Source of the DNA: JAHRAH01 sp051009015
GTDB taxonomy: Bacteria; Pseudomonadota; Gammaproteobacteria; Tethybacterales; Persebacteraceae
Assembly: GCA_051009015.1 (NCBI GenBank)
Contig: JBPCWZ010000198.1
Coordinates: 1-7,955 of the forward strand
Direction: 5' to 3'
Length of the DNA: 7,955 bases
Shown one piece after another: positions 1 through 5,781 of this stretch (the stretch's first letter is position 1; each line of letters starts with the position of its first letter). Under the pieces are notes generated by a model. It did not search any database and had not been told where the DNA came from. It saw nothing but the letters and a program-made list of their open reading frames with translations. Both the position numbers and the translations under genes were made by a program.

Positions 1-73
1 GTTCCGGTTGTTGCGGCTGCTCCGGCTCCGGTTCGGTAGGCGGTGGTTGTTCCGGTTGTTGCGGTTGCTCCGG
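1..73 (-). repeat. 48-bp-period tandem repeat encoding a 16-residue Pro/Glu/Gln unit
   Basis: Bases 1-25 and 49-73 match at 24 of 25 positions; the single difference is C at 17 against T at 65. The period is 48 bases, exactly 16 codons, so gain or loss of a unit would keep the lipoprotein frame. The array is cut by the window edge and may continue. Confidence 0.85.
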
Positions 74-208
74 CGGAGGCGGAGTGTTGGGCGTTGCCAC
101 ACTCGGACCTCCGCCCCCCCCCCCCCCGCAAGAGGCAAGTAAGACAAAAGCCGCCGCTGCCAGTGTCGGCAGCAAAAAGGCGGAAAGGCGCGGGGGTGGA
201 AAAGGCAT
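1..208 (-). CDS. Lipoprotein with poly-Gly and Pro/Glu/Gln-repeat linker (N-terminal part, runs off the left edge)
   Basis: Reading leftward from an ATG at 208-206, the frame stays open for 69 codons to the window edge. Residues 1-27 form a lipoprotein signal peptide: a short n-region with one Arg (R7), a hydrophobic stretch from about L8 to A25, and a lipobox LLASC with the acceptor cysteine at C27 (codon 130-128). Seven glycines follow (28-34), then a flexible linker rich in Pro, Glu and Gln with the unit EQPQQPE repeated (47-53, 63-69). The mature protein is therefore predicted to be lipid-anchored, with a disordered spacer carrying an unseen C-terminal domain. S26 at position -1 and no Asp at +2 fit outer-membrane retention by the usual sorting rule. 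No clear Shine-Dalgarno sequence precedes the ATG. The next in-frame upstream stop is a TAA at 259-257, and TTG codons at 223-221 and 226-224 are alternative starts. All three frames stay open beyond the G tract within the window, so the frame choice rests on the lipobox and on the typical linker composition. The function of the main domain cannot be seen. Confidence 0.75.
   Translation of the reverse strand, partial: MPFPPPRLSAFLLPTLAAAAFVLLASCGGGGGGGPSVATPNTPPPPEQPQQPEQPPPTEPEPEQPQQPE
114..127 (-). repeat. Homopolymeric G14 tract inside the lipoprotein coding region
   Basis: Fourteen uninterrupted C on the plus strand read as G14 on the coding strand. They supply four GGG codons and the first two bases of a GGC codon immediately after the lipobox cysteine. 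Long poly-G tracts near the 5' end of surface-protein genes are known slipped-strand mispairing sites in Neisseria, Campylobacter and others. At 14 units the present reading joins the signal peptide to the Pro/Glu/Gln repeat in one frame. Whether the length varies here is inference. Confidence 0.95.
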
Positions 209-318
209 TATGCTTTGGTACAACAAACGCCGGATAAGCCGCCGCCCGATGTCGTTTTATTGTATCATTATTTTTACCATAAATATCATTTTTGCATCCG
301 GCGGGCGCGGATATCAGA
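209..318 (-). promoter_or_regulatory. Lipoprotein upstream region with a candidate -10 box
   Basis: This 110-base gap lies between the dgoK stop and the lipoprotein start. It contains an AT-rich stretch (about 252-293) in an otherwise GC-rich neighbourhood. On the minus strand the best -10-like hexamer is TACAAT at 264-259, about 50 bases before the ATG. No good -35 hexamer stands at the right distance. A small inverted repeat (296-300 with 308-312) just after the dgoK stop lacks a T-run and is not a convincing terminator. The lipoprotein probably has its own promoter here, but the assignment is weak. Confidence 0.3.
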
Positions 319-1263
319 TTATCGGTGTATGGCTATTGTCTGCAAACCTGTCAGGGCGGCTTTTTTGCCGTTTGTTATTGTTGCTTTTATGCCGCGCAGG
401 GTCAGGGCGGTTTGGTAGAGTTTGCCGATGGTTTCTTCGCCGATTATCGCTACTTTGCCGATGCGGCAGTAGTGTGATGCCGCCGCAATGTCCGCGCCGA
501 TGCACAAGCCCGACAAACGGGCGCGGGCGCGGGATGGCGGCAAGTTTCGCAATATGCTTTCGGCGCGCACCGAAAACAACTTTGCCGCCAACATTGACGG
601 GCGGCGCATTATCTCGTCCGCCGCTTCGGCAAAAGCGGTTTTGTCAAAACTATCTTTGGTATTTGCGCCTTTATCAAAACCGCCGCCGACACTATGACGC
701 AATGCCGAATGATGCGAAAGCAGGGCGTAGATTTCGCCGGTCATCATTGTGTCAAAACGGCGCACCTTTCCGCCTTTGACCCGCGCCCATTTGGCATGAC
801 TGCCCGGCAAACATACCGCGCCGTCAAAATCCGGCTGTGCCGCCAGAAGTCCGGCGATTTGTGTTTCTTCGCCGCGCATGACATTGGGCGGATGCCGCTG
901 TGCCAAACCCGGCAACAAAAACACCCGAATGCGCCCGCCGCGCATCGGCACTTGTGTCAATAAACCATCATCGGCAAGCGGCGCACACGGCACAAAACGA
1001 TATGGCGTCTGCCGCCAGCCATCCCGCGCGCCCGCCATTCCGCATATCAATGCCAAAACTTTGGCATTATCCGCCGCCTTTGGCAGCCACGGCGCGGCGG
1101 CTTTTGTCAATGCGGTTTCATAATCCGCCGGTTTTGTCAGTTTTGCCGCGCCGGTTTCGTTTTGTGTTTCGGCGATGACCTTTCCGCCGCATAACGCCCA
1201 CAAACGAAAACGCGACAAGCCCCAATCCGCCGCCAGAATTTCGGCTACCGGAGGTTTTGGCAT
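319..1263 (-). CDS. dgoK: 2-dehydro-3-deoxygalactonokinase (DgoK)
   Basis: A 314-residue cytoplasmic kinase that phosphorylates 2-keto-3-deoxygalactonate with ATP to the 6-phosphate, the step before aldolase cleavage in the DeLey-Doudoroff galactonate route. Family hallmarks, numbered from the chosen start, are: the N-terminal phosphate-loop segment ADWGLSRFRLW (12-22), GMAGARDGW (75-83) followed by PYRFVPCA, PGLAQRHPPNVMRGEETQ (118-135), LPGSHAKW (152-159), FDTMMTGE (170-177), and a C-terminal nucleotide-site region near LCIGADIAAA (253-262) and IIGEETIGKLY (273-283). The length is normal for the family. The frame is open for 26 more codons upstream, but the start at 1263-1261 is preferred: it puts the DWG motif at the usual distance from the N-terminus and makes a TAATG junction with the preceding gene, sharing one base. 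That overlap implies one transcript and translational coupling with the enolase-superfamily gene. No aldolase (dgoA) is in the window. Confidence 0.88.
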   Translation of the reverse strand: MPKPPVAEILAADWGLSRFRLWALCGGKVIAETQNETGAAKLTKPADYETALTKAAAPWLPKAADNAKVLALICGMAGARDGWRQTPYRFVPCAPLADDGLLTQVPMRGGRIRVFLLPGLAQRHPPNVMRGEETQIAGLLAAQPDFDGAVCLPGSHAKWARVKGGKVRRFDTMMTGEIYALLSHHSALRHSVGGGFDKGANTKDSFDKTAFAEAADEIMRRPSMLAAKLFSVRAESILRNLPPSRARARLSGLCIGADIAAASHYCRIGKVAIIGEETIGKLYQTALTLRGIKATITNGKKAALTGLQTIAIHR

Positions 1264-2429
1264 TACCGGATGGCGTATTTTTTCAGCATTTCCGGGCGCG
1301 GGGTTATGCCTATGCCCGGTTTTGACGGCGGGCGGGCGCAACCGGTTTTTTTCACTTGCGCCAAAATGTCAAGCGGCTCCTGCGGCAGTTCTTCTATAAA
1401 CAAGTTTTCCGTTGTGTCAAACTCCAACATCGGCTCGCGGCAAAACATCCCGCCCGGCATCGGCGGCATCGCGGCAAGCAGATGCAAATTAACGGCAATG
1501 GCGACCGCCGAACCCCAAACATGATTGACAACCGGAATGCAATGCGCATGCGCCATCGCCACTATTTTGAGATATTCCGACACGCCGCCAACGGCGCAAA
1601 CCTCCGGCTGGGCAATATCCAAACTGCGCGATTCCAACAACCGCCGCCAGCCCCATCTGGTAAATTCCGCTTCGCCGCCGGCAATATTAACGGCAAGTTT
1701 GGCGCGCAACTCGCGGTATCCCTGCCAATCTTCGGGCGCTACCGGCTCTTCAAACCAATGCGCGCCCAAACCAGCCAATGCCCGCCCGACAACCATCGCA
1801 TCGCCAATATCATAACAATGATTCGCATCCGCCATCAGCAAACAATCATCGCCAATCGCCCGGCGGACGGCGGCGGCAAGTTTGACATCATCCGCCGCGC
1901 CGATGCCGAGTTTCATCTTCAACGCCGCAAACCCTTGTGCCTGCAAAGCCGCCGCCTCGCGGGCAAAACGCGCCGCCATCTTTTTGGCACTCTCGCGCCG
2001 CAACATCATCCCGTAGCCATAAACCGGTATTTCTTCGCGGCACGGACCGCCTATCAATTGATAAAGCGGCAACCCGGCGATTTTGGCGGCGATATCCCAA
2101 AGCGCAATATCCACGCCCGAAAGCGCCTGCATCGGCATTCCCTTTTGCCCGTGGTCGCGCAACAGGTTATACACATGATGCCAGATAAACTCCCGCGCCA
2201 GCGGGTCGCAGCCGAGTATCATCGGCGCGATAACGCGCTCCACTATCGTCTTGTTTGCCAAAGCGACATCGCCGGGACCGAAGCACTCGCCCCAGCCGGT
2301 AATGCCTTCGTCGGTTTGCACTTCAACCAAATGCGCGCTGCGCTTTTGATAAAACCGCTGGGAATAGCCCAACTCCTCGCGCAAGTCGTGCTGCAAAACA
2401 TGGCTGACGATTTTGGTTATCTTCGCCAT
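1263..2429 (-). CDS. Enolase-superfamily sugar-acid dehydratase or lactone cycloisomerase (mandelate racemase/muconate lactonizing subgroup)
   Basis: A 388-residue enzyme of the two-domain enolase superfamily. It has an N-terminal capping domain (about 1-125, with ALSGVDIALWDIAAKIAG at 102-119) and a beta-barrel domain carrying the active site. Visible catalytic features are the KxK motif K171-M-K173, metal ligands D201 (in DANH), E227/E228 (in FEEP) and E253 (in GGE), and the base H303 in NHVWGS. The segments YNLLRDHGQKG (87-97), DANH and HVWGS recall Agrobacterium D-galactarolactone cycloisomerase (Gci). True DgoD lacks the KxK motif, so I do not call this dgoD. Its position just before dgoK suggests that its product is a 2-keto-3-deoxy sugar acid, which favours aldonate dehydratase activity; this is inference. 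Oddity: the residue after QP is Glu (E276), where family members usually have the Asp that pairs with the catalytic His. The stop TAA overlaps the dgoK ATG. No strong Shine-Dalgarno sequence is visible upstream of the ATG at 2429. Confidence 0.85.
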   Translation of the reverse strand: MAKITKIVSHVLQHDLREELGYSQRFYQKRSAHLVEVQTDEGITGWGECFGPGDVALANKTIVERVIAPMILGCDPLAREFIWHHVYNLLRDHGQKGMPMQALSGVDIALWDIAAKIAGLPLYQLIGGPCREEIPVYGYGMMLRRESAKKMAARFAREAAALQAQGFAALKMKLGIGAADDVKLAAAVRRAIGDDCLLMADANHCYDIGDAMVVGRALAGLGAHWFEEPVAPEDWQGYRELRAKLAVNIAGGEAEFTRWGWRRLLESRSLDIAQPEVCAVGGVSEYLKIVAMAHAHCIPVVNHVWGSAVAIAVNLHLLAAMPPMPGGMFCREPMLEFDTTENLFIEELPQEPLDILAQVKKTGCARPPSKPGIGITPRPEMLKKYAIR

Positions 2430-2571
2430 CCGCTATTTCGCCGGAAAAAAGTCGCGCACCCGATATCGCATCATCGGTGAATTCTACCTTAAAGCCCTGA
2501 AAGAAACCGGCGAGGGATTATCAAAGGGGGCGGGGATGATAAAAAGGGCGGCAAGGGCAAAACGATGTAAC

Positions 2572-2600
2572 TTGACGGAATAGTACATATCCGCTGTTAT
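2572..2600 (+). promoter_or_regulatory. Candidate upstream promoter for the barrel gene
   Basis: TTGACG at 2572-2577 stands 17 bases before TGTTAT at 2595-2600. The -35 hexamer matches the sigma-70 consensus at five of six positions and the -10 at four of six, with ideal spacing. A transcript from here would carry a leader of about 125 bases that includes the inverted repeat at 2611-2635. It is weaker than the promoter at 2656-2685. Confidence 0.35.
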
Positions 2601-2610
2601 TTGTCGTTAG

Positions 2611-2635
2611 TTTGCCGTCATCGGGCGGCGGCAAA
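2611..2635. repeat. Inverted repeat in the barrel-gene leader
   Basis: TTTGCCG at 2611-2617 pairs perfectly with CGGCAAA at 2629-2635 across an 11-base loop. An A-rich run follows on the plus strand, so it does not look like an intrinsic terminator in that direction. It lies between the two candidate promoters and could be a protein-binding site or a leader hairpin; its role is unknown. Confidence 0.4.
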
Positions 2636-2655
2636 ACAAAAAAACGGGCGGAAAA

Positions 2656-2685
2656 TTGGATTTGGCGCGTTTTTTGTCGTATAAT
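2656..2685 (+). promoter_or_regulatory. Sigma-70-like promoter of the barrel gene
   Basis: TTGGAT (2656-2661) and a perfect TATAAT (2680-2685) are separated by 18 bases. Transcription would begin near 2692, about 40 bases before the start codon. This is the best promoter match in the window. Confidence 0.6.
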
Positions 2686-2720
2686 TGCCGCCAGCCAAAC
2701 CGCAACGGCGGGCGGCAAAT

Positions 2721-2727
2721 GAGAGGA
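2721..2727 (+). promoter_or_regulatory. Ribosome binding site deciding between two adjacent ATG codons
   Basis: GAGAGGA lies 4 bases before the ATG at 2732 and 7 bases before a second in-frame ATG at 2735. The second spacing is closer to the optimum, so translation may start at 2735, shortening the protein by one Met without consequence. Confidence 0.7.
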
Positions 2728-2731
2728 CGCA

Positions 2732-3808
2732 ATGATGAAACTGCAAACGACAAACCACAAACCGCACAACCGCACTTCGTTTTTTGCCGGCGCAAAGTCG
2801 CTGGCGCTGGCGCTTGCCGCCACAGCGATGATTATCACGGCGGGCGGTCAAAACGCAACTGCGGCGGGCGATAATGCCAATGATGCCAATGCCGCCGACT
2901 TTTTGGCATCGGATTCTTTGCGCTTTCGCTCCACGGCTGGCGGCGACACTTTTGCCGATATGCGCCGCGATATGCAGTTGCGCTTGTTTTCGCAATGGGG
3001 CGATGCATTGTCCCAAAAAGCCGAAGATGCCTTGACCGGCGAGTTTGCCGCCGTCAAAAAAGCCGGCGTCTATTTGCAGACCGAACTCGCCGGGCGCAAA
3101 GGGCAGTTCGGCGCGCATGTCATCGGCGCGATTGCCGAGTCGGACCACCATGCTTTTAACTGGCAGTTGCGGGCTTACGGCGGCGAGGACAGCACCAGAG
3201 GCGCAAACGCCGGTTTGTTTGTGCGCCGCATCGGCGACATAGGCGGCGGCGTGCTTTTCGGCGGCAATGTTTTTGTTGATTACGAAGACGGCGAGTATGG
3301 CAATTTTTCCCGCTACGGCGTCGGCGCGGAGATACAAAACCGGTTTTTTGCCGTTGCCGCCAACTACTACATGCCGGCATCGGACGGCAGAGCACACCGC
3401 ATCCGTCAGATGGAAAGCCGCAATCGGGTGGAAGTCCGCGATTATACGGCGTTTTCGCGCAAGGGATACGATGTCAACTTGCGCATGCGTATTCCAAAAG
3501 TCGGCTTTGCCAAAGTGCGGGCGGATTACTACCGCTTTGACGAAAAGAACGGCGCAAAAGAAGACAGCGGTTTTCGCTACGGAATGGAAGTGCATCCGCT
3601 TGCCGGCTTGCGCCTTGGCATTTTTTACGACGAGGGCGGGCAGGAAGTCGGCGGCGATATCGGTTATGTCTACACCATAGGCGAAACGCCGGTGCGCTAC
3701 AACAGCGACAACAACTTCTTCTCCCCCGATTTGTTTGCCCCGGTGCTGCGCGAATATTCCCAGCGCGTCATCACAACGACAATAACCACATCCGCGGCGG
3801 GGGGATAA
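2732..3808 (+). CDS. Inverse autotransporter beta-domain protein (intimin/invasin-type barrel without passenger)
   Basis: A 358-residue outer-membrane protein. Residues 1 to about 44 form a signal peptide with a long basic n-region (about 22 residues), a hydrophobic core (23-37) and an ATA-type cleavage site near 42-45. A short region with helix potential (about 73-108) leads into alternating beta-strands that fit the inverse autotransporter beta-domain: YLQTELAGRKGQFGAHVIG (114-132), a Gly-rich strand GGGVLFGGNVFVDYEDG (171-187), YGVGAEIQNRFFAVAANYYM (195-214), the segment DYTAFSRKGYDVNLRMRIP (237-255), and KVRADYYRF (261-269). The tail PVLREYSQRVI (337-347) resembles the linker strand that normally threads back through the barrel into the passenger. 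In family members hundreds of residues of Ig-like or other passenger follow; here the protein ends after TTTITTSAAGG. Only 51 bases separate its stop from the convergent ATPase stop, so no passenger can be encoded beside it. Alternatives are a short-tailed adhesin, a pore, or a degraded remnant, although the frame is intact and the promoter and ribosome binding site look functional. Confidence 0.8.
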   Translation: MMKLQTTNHKPHNRTSFFAGAKSLALALAATAMIITAGGQNATAAGDNANDANAADFLASDSLRFRSTAGGDTFADMRRDMQLRLFSQWGDALSQKAEDALTGEFAAVKKAGVYLQTELAGRKGQFGAHVIGAIAESDHHAFNWQLRAYGGEDSTRGANAGLFVRRIGDIGGGVLFGGNVFVDYEDGEYGNFSRYGVGAEIQNRFFAVAANYYMPASDGRAHRIRQMESRNRVEVRDYTAFSRKGYDVNLRMRIPKVGFAKVRADYYRFDEKNGAKEDSGFRYGMEVHPLAGLRLGIFYDEGGQEVGGDIGYVYTIGETPVRYNSDNNFFSPDLFAPVLREYSQRVITTTITTSAAGG

Positions 3809-3820
3809 TACCGCCGCCGC
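3794..3820. repeat. GC-rich inverted repeat at the convergent gene ends
   Basis: GCGGCGG (3794-3800) pairs with CCGCCGC (3811-3817) across a 10-base loop that includes the barrel gene's TAA stop. No T-run follows in either direction, so it is not a canonical intrinsic terminator, though it sits where convergent transcripts should end. The 13 bases at 3813-3825 recur exactly at 5791-5803. Confidence 0.45.
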
Positions 3821-3859
3821 AAACAACGGCGCGGCAATGATAAAAGTTATGCGGCGGGG

Positions 3860-4666
3860 TTATGCTTCTACGGGCGATTCTTCTTCGGTTATTTTTGCCA
3901 GGTCGGTTTTCAGGTCGGTCATTTCTTTGCCGCCCGCCATTTTGGAATACAACTCCTCCGGGCTTATCTTGTCTTTTTGATAAAAGCCCAGAGTCCTGCC
4001 GCGGTTTAACACCGAAAAACTGTCGCCGACCAATGTCGCATGTTGCACATTGTGCGTGATGAAAATAATGCCCACGCCGCGCTTTTTGACTCGCAGTATC
4101 ATCTTCAACACATTCGCCGATTGTTTCACGCCCAGCGCCGCCGTCGGCTCGTCCAGTATCAATATCTTCGCGCCAAAATACACCGCCCGCGCGATAGCCA
4201 GACACTGCCGCTGACCGCCCGACAAAGTGCCGACCGCCTGATTCGGATCCGCGATGCGAATGCCGAACTTGTCCAACTCTTCCAGCGCAACCTTCGCCGC
4301 CAGAGCGTTGTCAAAAACCGGCACGCCCAAAATGCGCTTTACCGGCTCCCTGCCCATAAAAAAGTTGCGCGTAATGCTCATCAACGGCACCAATGCCAAA
4401 TCCTGATACACCGTCGCGATACCGCAATCCATCGCCTCGCGCGGCGAGTCAAAAACCACCGGCTTGCCGTCAATCAATATCTCGCCCGCCGAAGGTTTAT
4501 GCACGCCCGAAAGCGTTTTTATCAATGTGGATTTTCCCGCGCCGTTGTCGCCCAAAAGGCAGCACGCCGCGCCGCCGCCATCCACCCGAAACGACACATC
4601 CCGCAAGGCGACAACGGTGCCGAAATATTTGCACACGCCGCGAAACTCTATCAGCGGCGGAGTCAT
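3860..4666 (-). CDS. Sugar ABC transporter ATP-binding protein (single nucleotide-binding domain)
   Basis: A 268-residue cytoplasmic ATPase that powers the importer encoded with it. All catalytic motifs are present: Walker A GDNGAGKST (39-47), Q-loop Q88 in VYQD, signature LSGGQRQ (148-154), Walker B ILILDEP (168-174) with catalytic E173, and switch H205 in FITHN. The C-terminal GGKEM segment (245-249) is typical of FrcA-type sugar ATPases. It carries one nucleotide-binding domain, so it should act as a homodimer, unlike the duplicated RbsA/MglA/XylG proteins of about 500 residues. The ATG overlaps the permease stop as ATGA, a four-base overlap that implies translational coupling and one operon. 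The C-terminal tail after 250 is acidic and not part of the core fold. Confidence 0.93.
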   Translation of the reverse strand: MTPPLIEFRGVCKYFGTVVALRDVSFRVDGGGAACCLLGDNGAGKSTLIKTLSGVHKPSAGEILIDGKPVVFDSPREAMDCGIATVYQDLALVPLMSITRNFFMGREPVKRILGVPVFDNALAAKVALEELDKFGIRIADPNQAVGTLSGGQRQCLAIARAVYFGAKILILDEPTAALGVKQSANVLKMILRVKKRGVGIIFITHNVQHATLVGDSFSVLNRGRTLGFYQKDKISPEELYSKMAGGKEMTDLKTDLAKITEEESPVEA

Positions 4667-5760
4667 CCGGAAGTTGTCGCCCGGTTGCGAATGTAGTTGT
4701 TAAACACAACCGCGACAATAAGCATTACGCCGAGAAAAACCTTAAACCAGTCGGTATTGACATCCGTGTAATATATCCCCTGAAACACCGTGCCGAATAT
4801 CAAAGCACCGACCGCCGCGCCAATCGCCGAGCCATAACCGCCGGTCAATAAACACCCGCCGATGACGGCGGCGATAATCGCCTCAAACTCCTTCAACACC
4901 CCCCTTTGCGTATCGGCGCTTCCGGCATCCAGCACTTGAATCGCCGCAAACAAAGTCGCCGCGCATGCGGTGCAAACAAACAATATCGTCTTCACCCGCT
5001 CCACCGGCACGCCGACATTGCGCGCGGCAAGTTTGTCGCCCCCGGCGGCGAATATCCAGTTGCCGAACTTCGTGCGCAGCAAAACAAAAGTCGCCAGCAC
5101 CGCCAAACCAACCCACCAGATAACAACCATCGGCAAGCCGTTCCACGCCGGAACTTCCGCGCCGTTGATGGTTTCGGTAAACCAATCCTCTCCGATGCGC
5201 CCCGAAAGCAGCCATGCGACAGGGTCGTTTATCTCGCAGTTTTGCAAGCCGTCCGCGCCGGTTGTGCAGGTTTCGTAATGCTCGCGCAAGTTTGGTATTT
5301 GCGTGCGGTTTGTCATCAGTCGCGTTATCGCTATCGTCAAACCGCGCAAAATAAACAACATCGCCAGCGTAATGATAAAAGAAGGCAAACCCGTCTTATT
5401 AACCAAAGCCGCATTAATAACCCCCACGCCGCACGCCACGGCAAAGGCAAACATTACCGACAGCCACAAGGGCCAGCCCCATTCCGCCATCGGTATGGCG
5501 ATGCAAATGCCGGCAAAGCCGATCATGGAACCGACCGACAAATCAAACTCGCCGCCTATCATCAACAACGCCGCGGCGACGGCGATAATCCCCAAAAACG
5601 CCGAATATTCCAAAAAGTTCGCCGCCCCCAGCGGGCTGAACATGCCCGAATCACCGGCGACAATGCCGAAGAAAACAAAAACAATCAGCGCCCCGCCGAC
5701 CGCGCCCATCTCCGGACGGCGCATCATCCGCTGCCACAGCGGAATAACCCGCTCGGTCAT
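4663..5760 (-). CDS. Sugar ABC transporter permease (RbsC/FrcC type)
   Basis: A 365-residue inner-membrane permease of the branched-chain amino acid/ribose permease superfamily. I count nine or ten hydrophobic segments, at about 20-36, 50-69, 73-90, 97-120, 125-145, 210-228, 257-275, 290-328 (probably two) and 338-355. Family landmarks include GGEFDLSVGSM (69-79) and the cytoplasmic coupling stretch FAAGGDKLAARNVGVPVERVK (237-257). A long extracytoplasmic loop (about 150-209) contains two cysteines (C165, C175) that could form a disulfide. Long loops here are seen in FrcC-like permeases, so I treat this as normal. A homodimer would pair with the ATPase encoded next. The start is preceded by GGGGGA only three bases away, a poor ribosome binding site compared with that of the binding-protein gene. 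A hairpin and G9 tract lie just upstream. Both would make permease synthesis lower than binding-protein synthesis, the usual stoichiometry. Confidence 0.92.
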   Translation of the reverse strand: MTERVIPLWQRMMRRPEMGAVGGALIVFVFFGIVAGDSGMFSPLGAANFLEYSAFLGIIAVAAALLMIGGEFDLSVGSMIGFAGICIAIPMAEWGWPLWLSVMFAFAVACGVGVINAALVNKTGLPSFIITLAMLFILRGLTIAITRLMTNRTQIPNLREHYETCTTGADGLQNCEINDPVAWLLSGRIGEDWFTETINGAEVPAWNGLPMVVIWWVGLAVLATFVLLRTKFGNWIFAAGGDKLAARNVGVPVERVKTILFVCTACAATLFAAIQVLDAGSADTQRGVLKEFEAIIAAVIGGCLLTGGYGSAIGAAVGALIFGTVFQGIYYTDVNTDWFKVFLGVMLIVAVVFNNYIRNRATTSG

Positions 5761-5781
5761 CTATCCCCCGGCATAACAAAA

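Larger units (their letters stand above)
2430..2731. other. Divergent intergenic region between the dehydratase and barrel genes
   Basis: This 302-base non-coding stretch serves two divergent transcripts. Rightward it holds a strong candidate promoter (2656-2685), a second weaker one (2572-2600), an inverted repeat (2611-2635) and a clear ribosome binding site. Leftward, toward the dehydratase gene, the best -10-like hexamer is TAGAAT at 2486-2481 on the minus strand, about 52 bases before the ATG, with no recognisable -35 box. I see no small gene, riboswitch or operator palindrome that I can support. Confidence 0.6.

Noticed and set aside
84..779. A 231-codon plus-strand open frame across the lipoprotein, gap and dgoK 3' end
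   Set aside because: It runs antisense to two supported genes and encodes proline and arginine runs through the C14 tract; no domain or ribosome binding site.
1264..1341. Upstream extension of dgoK by 26 codons to an ATG at 1341
   Set aside because: It would overlap the preceding gene by 79 bases and push the conserved DWG motif about 38 residues into the protein; the TAATG junction start at 1263 fits the family better.
1263..2429. Naming the enolase-superfamily gene dgoD because dgoK follows it
   Set aside because: It has the KxK and HVWGS motifs of another subgroup and lacks the DFHG arrangement of DgoD, so the specific name is not justified.
1356..2480. A 374-codon plus-strand open frame antisense to the enolase-superfamily gene
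   Set aside because: The translation is rich in Arg/His/Gln with no motifs; the minus-strand frame has every catalytic residue of its family.
2618..3826. A 402-codon open frame on the minus strand, longer than the barrel gene it overlaps
   Set aside because: It is the antisense shadow of a gene with third-position GC bias. Its translation has no recognisable domain, while the plus strand has a promoter, ribosome binding site, signal peptide and family motifs.
3794..3859. Bidirectional intrinsic terminator between the convergent genes
   Set aside because: The hairpin is GC-rich but no T-run follows it on either strand, so I list it only as an inverted repeat.
2732..3859. Passenger lost by a recent frameshift or nonsense mutation in the barrel gene
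   Set aside because: Reading through the stop gives no passenger-like sequence, and the ATPase gene ends only 51 bases later, so no remnant is present locally.
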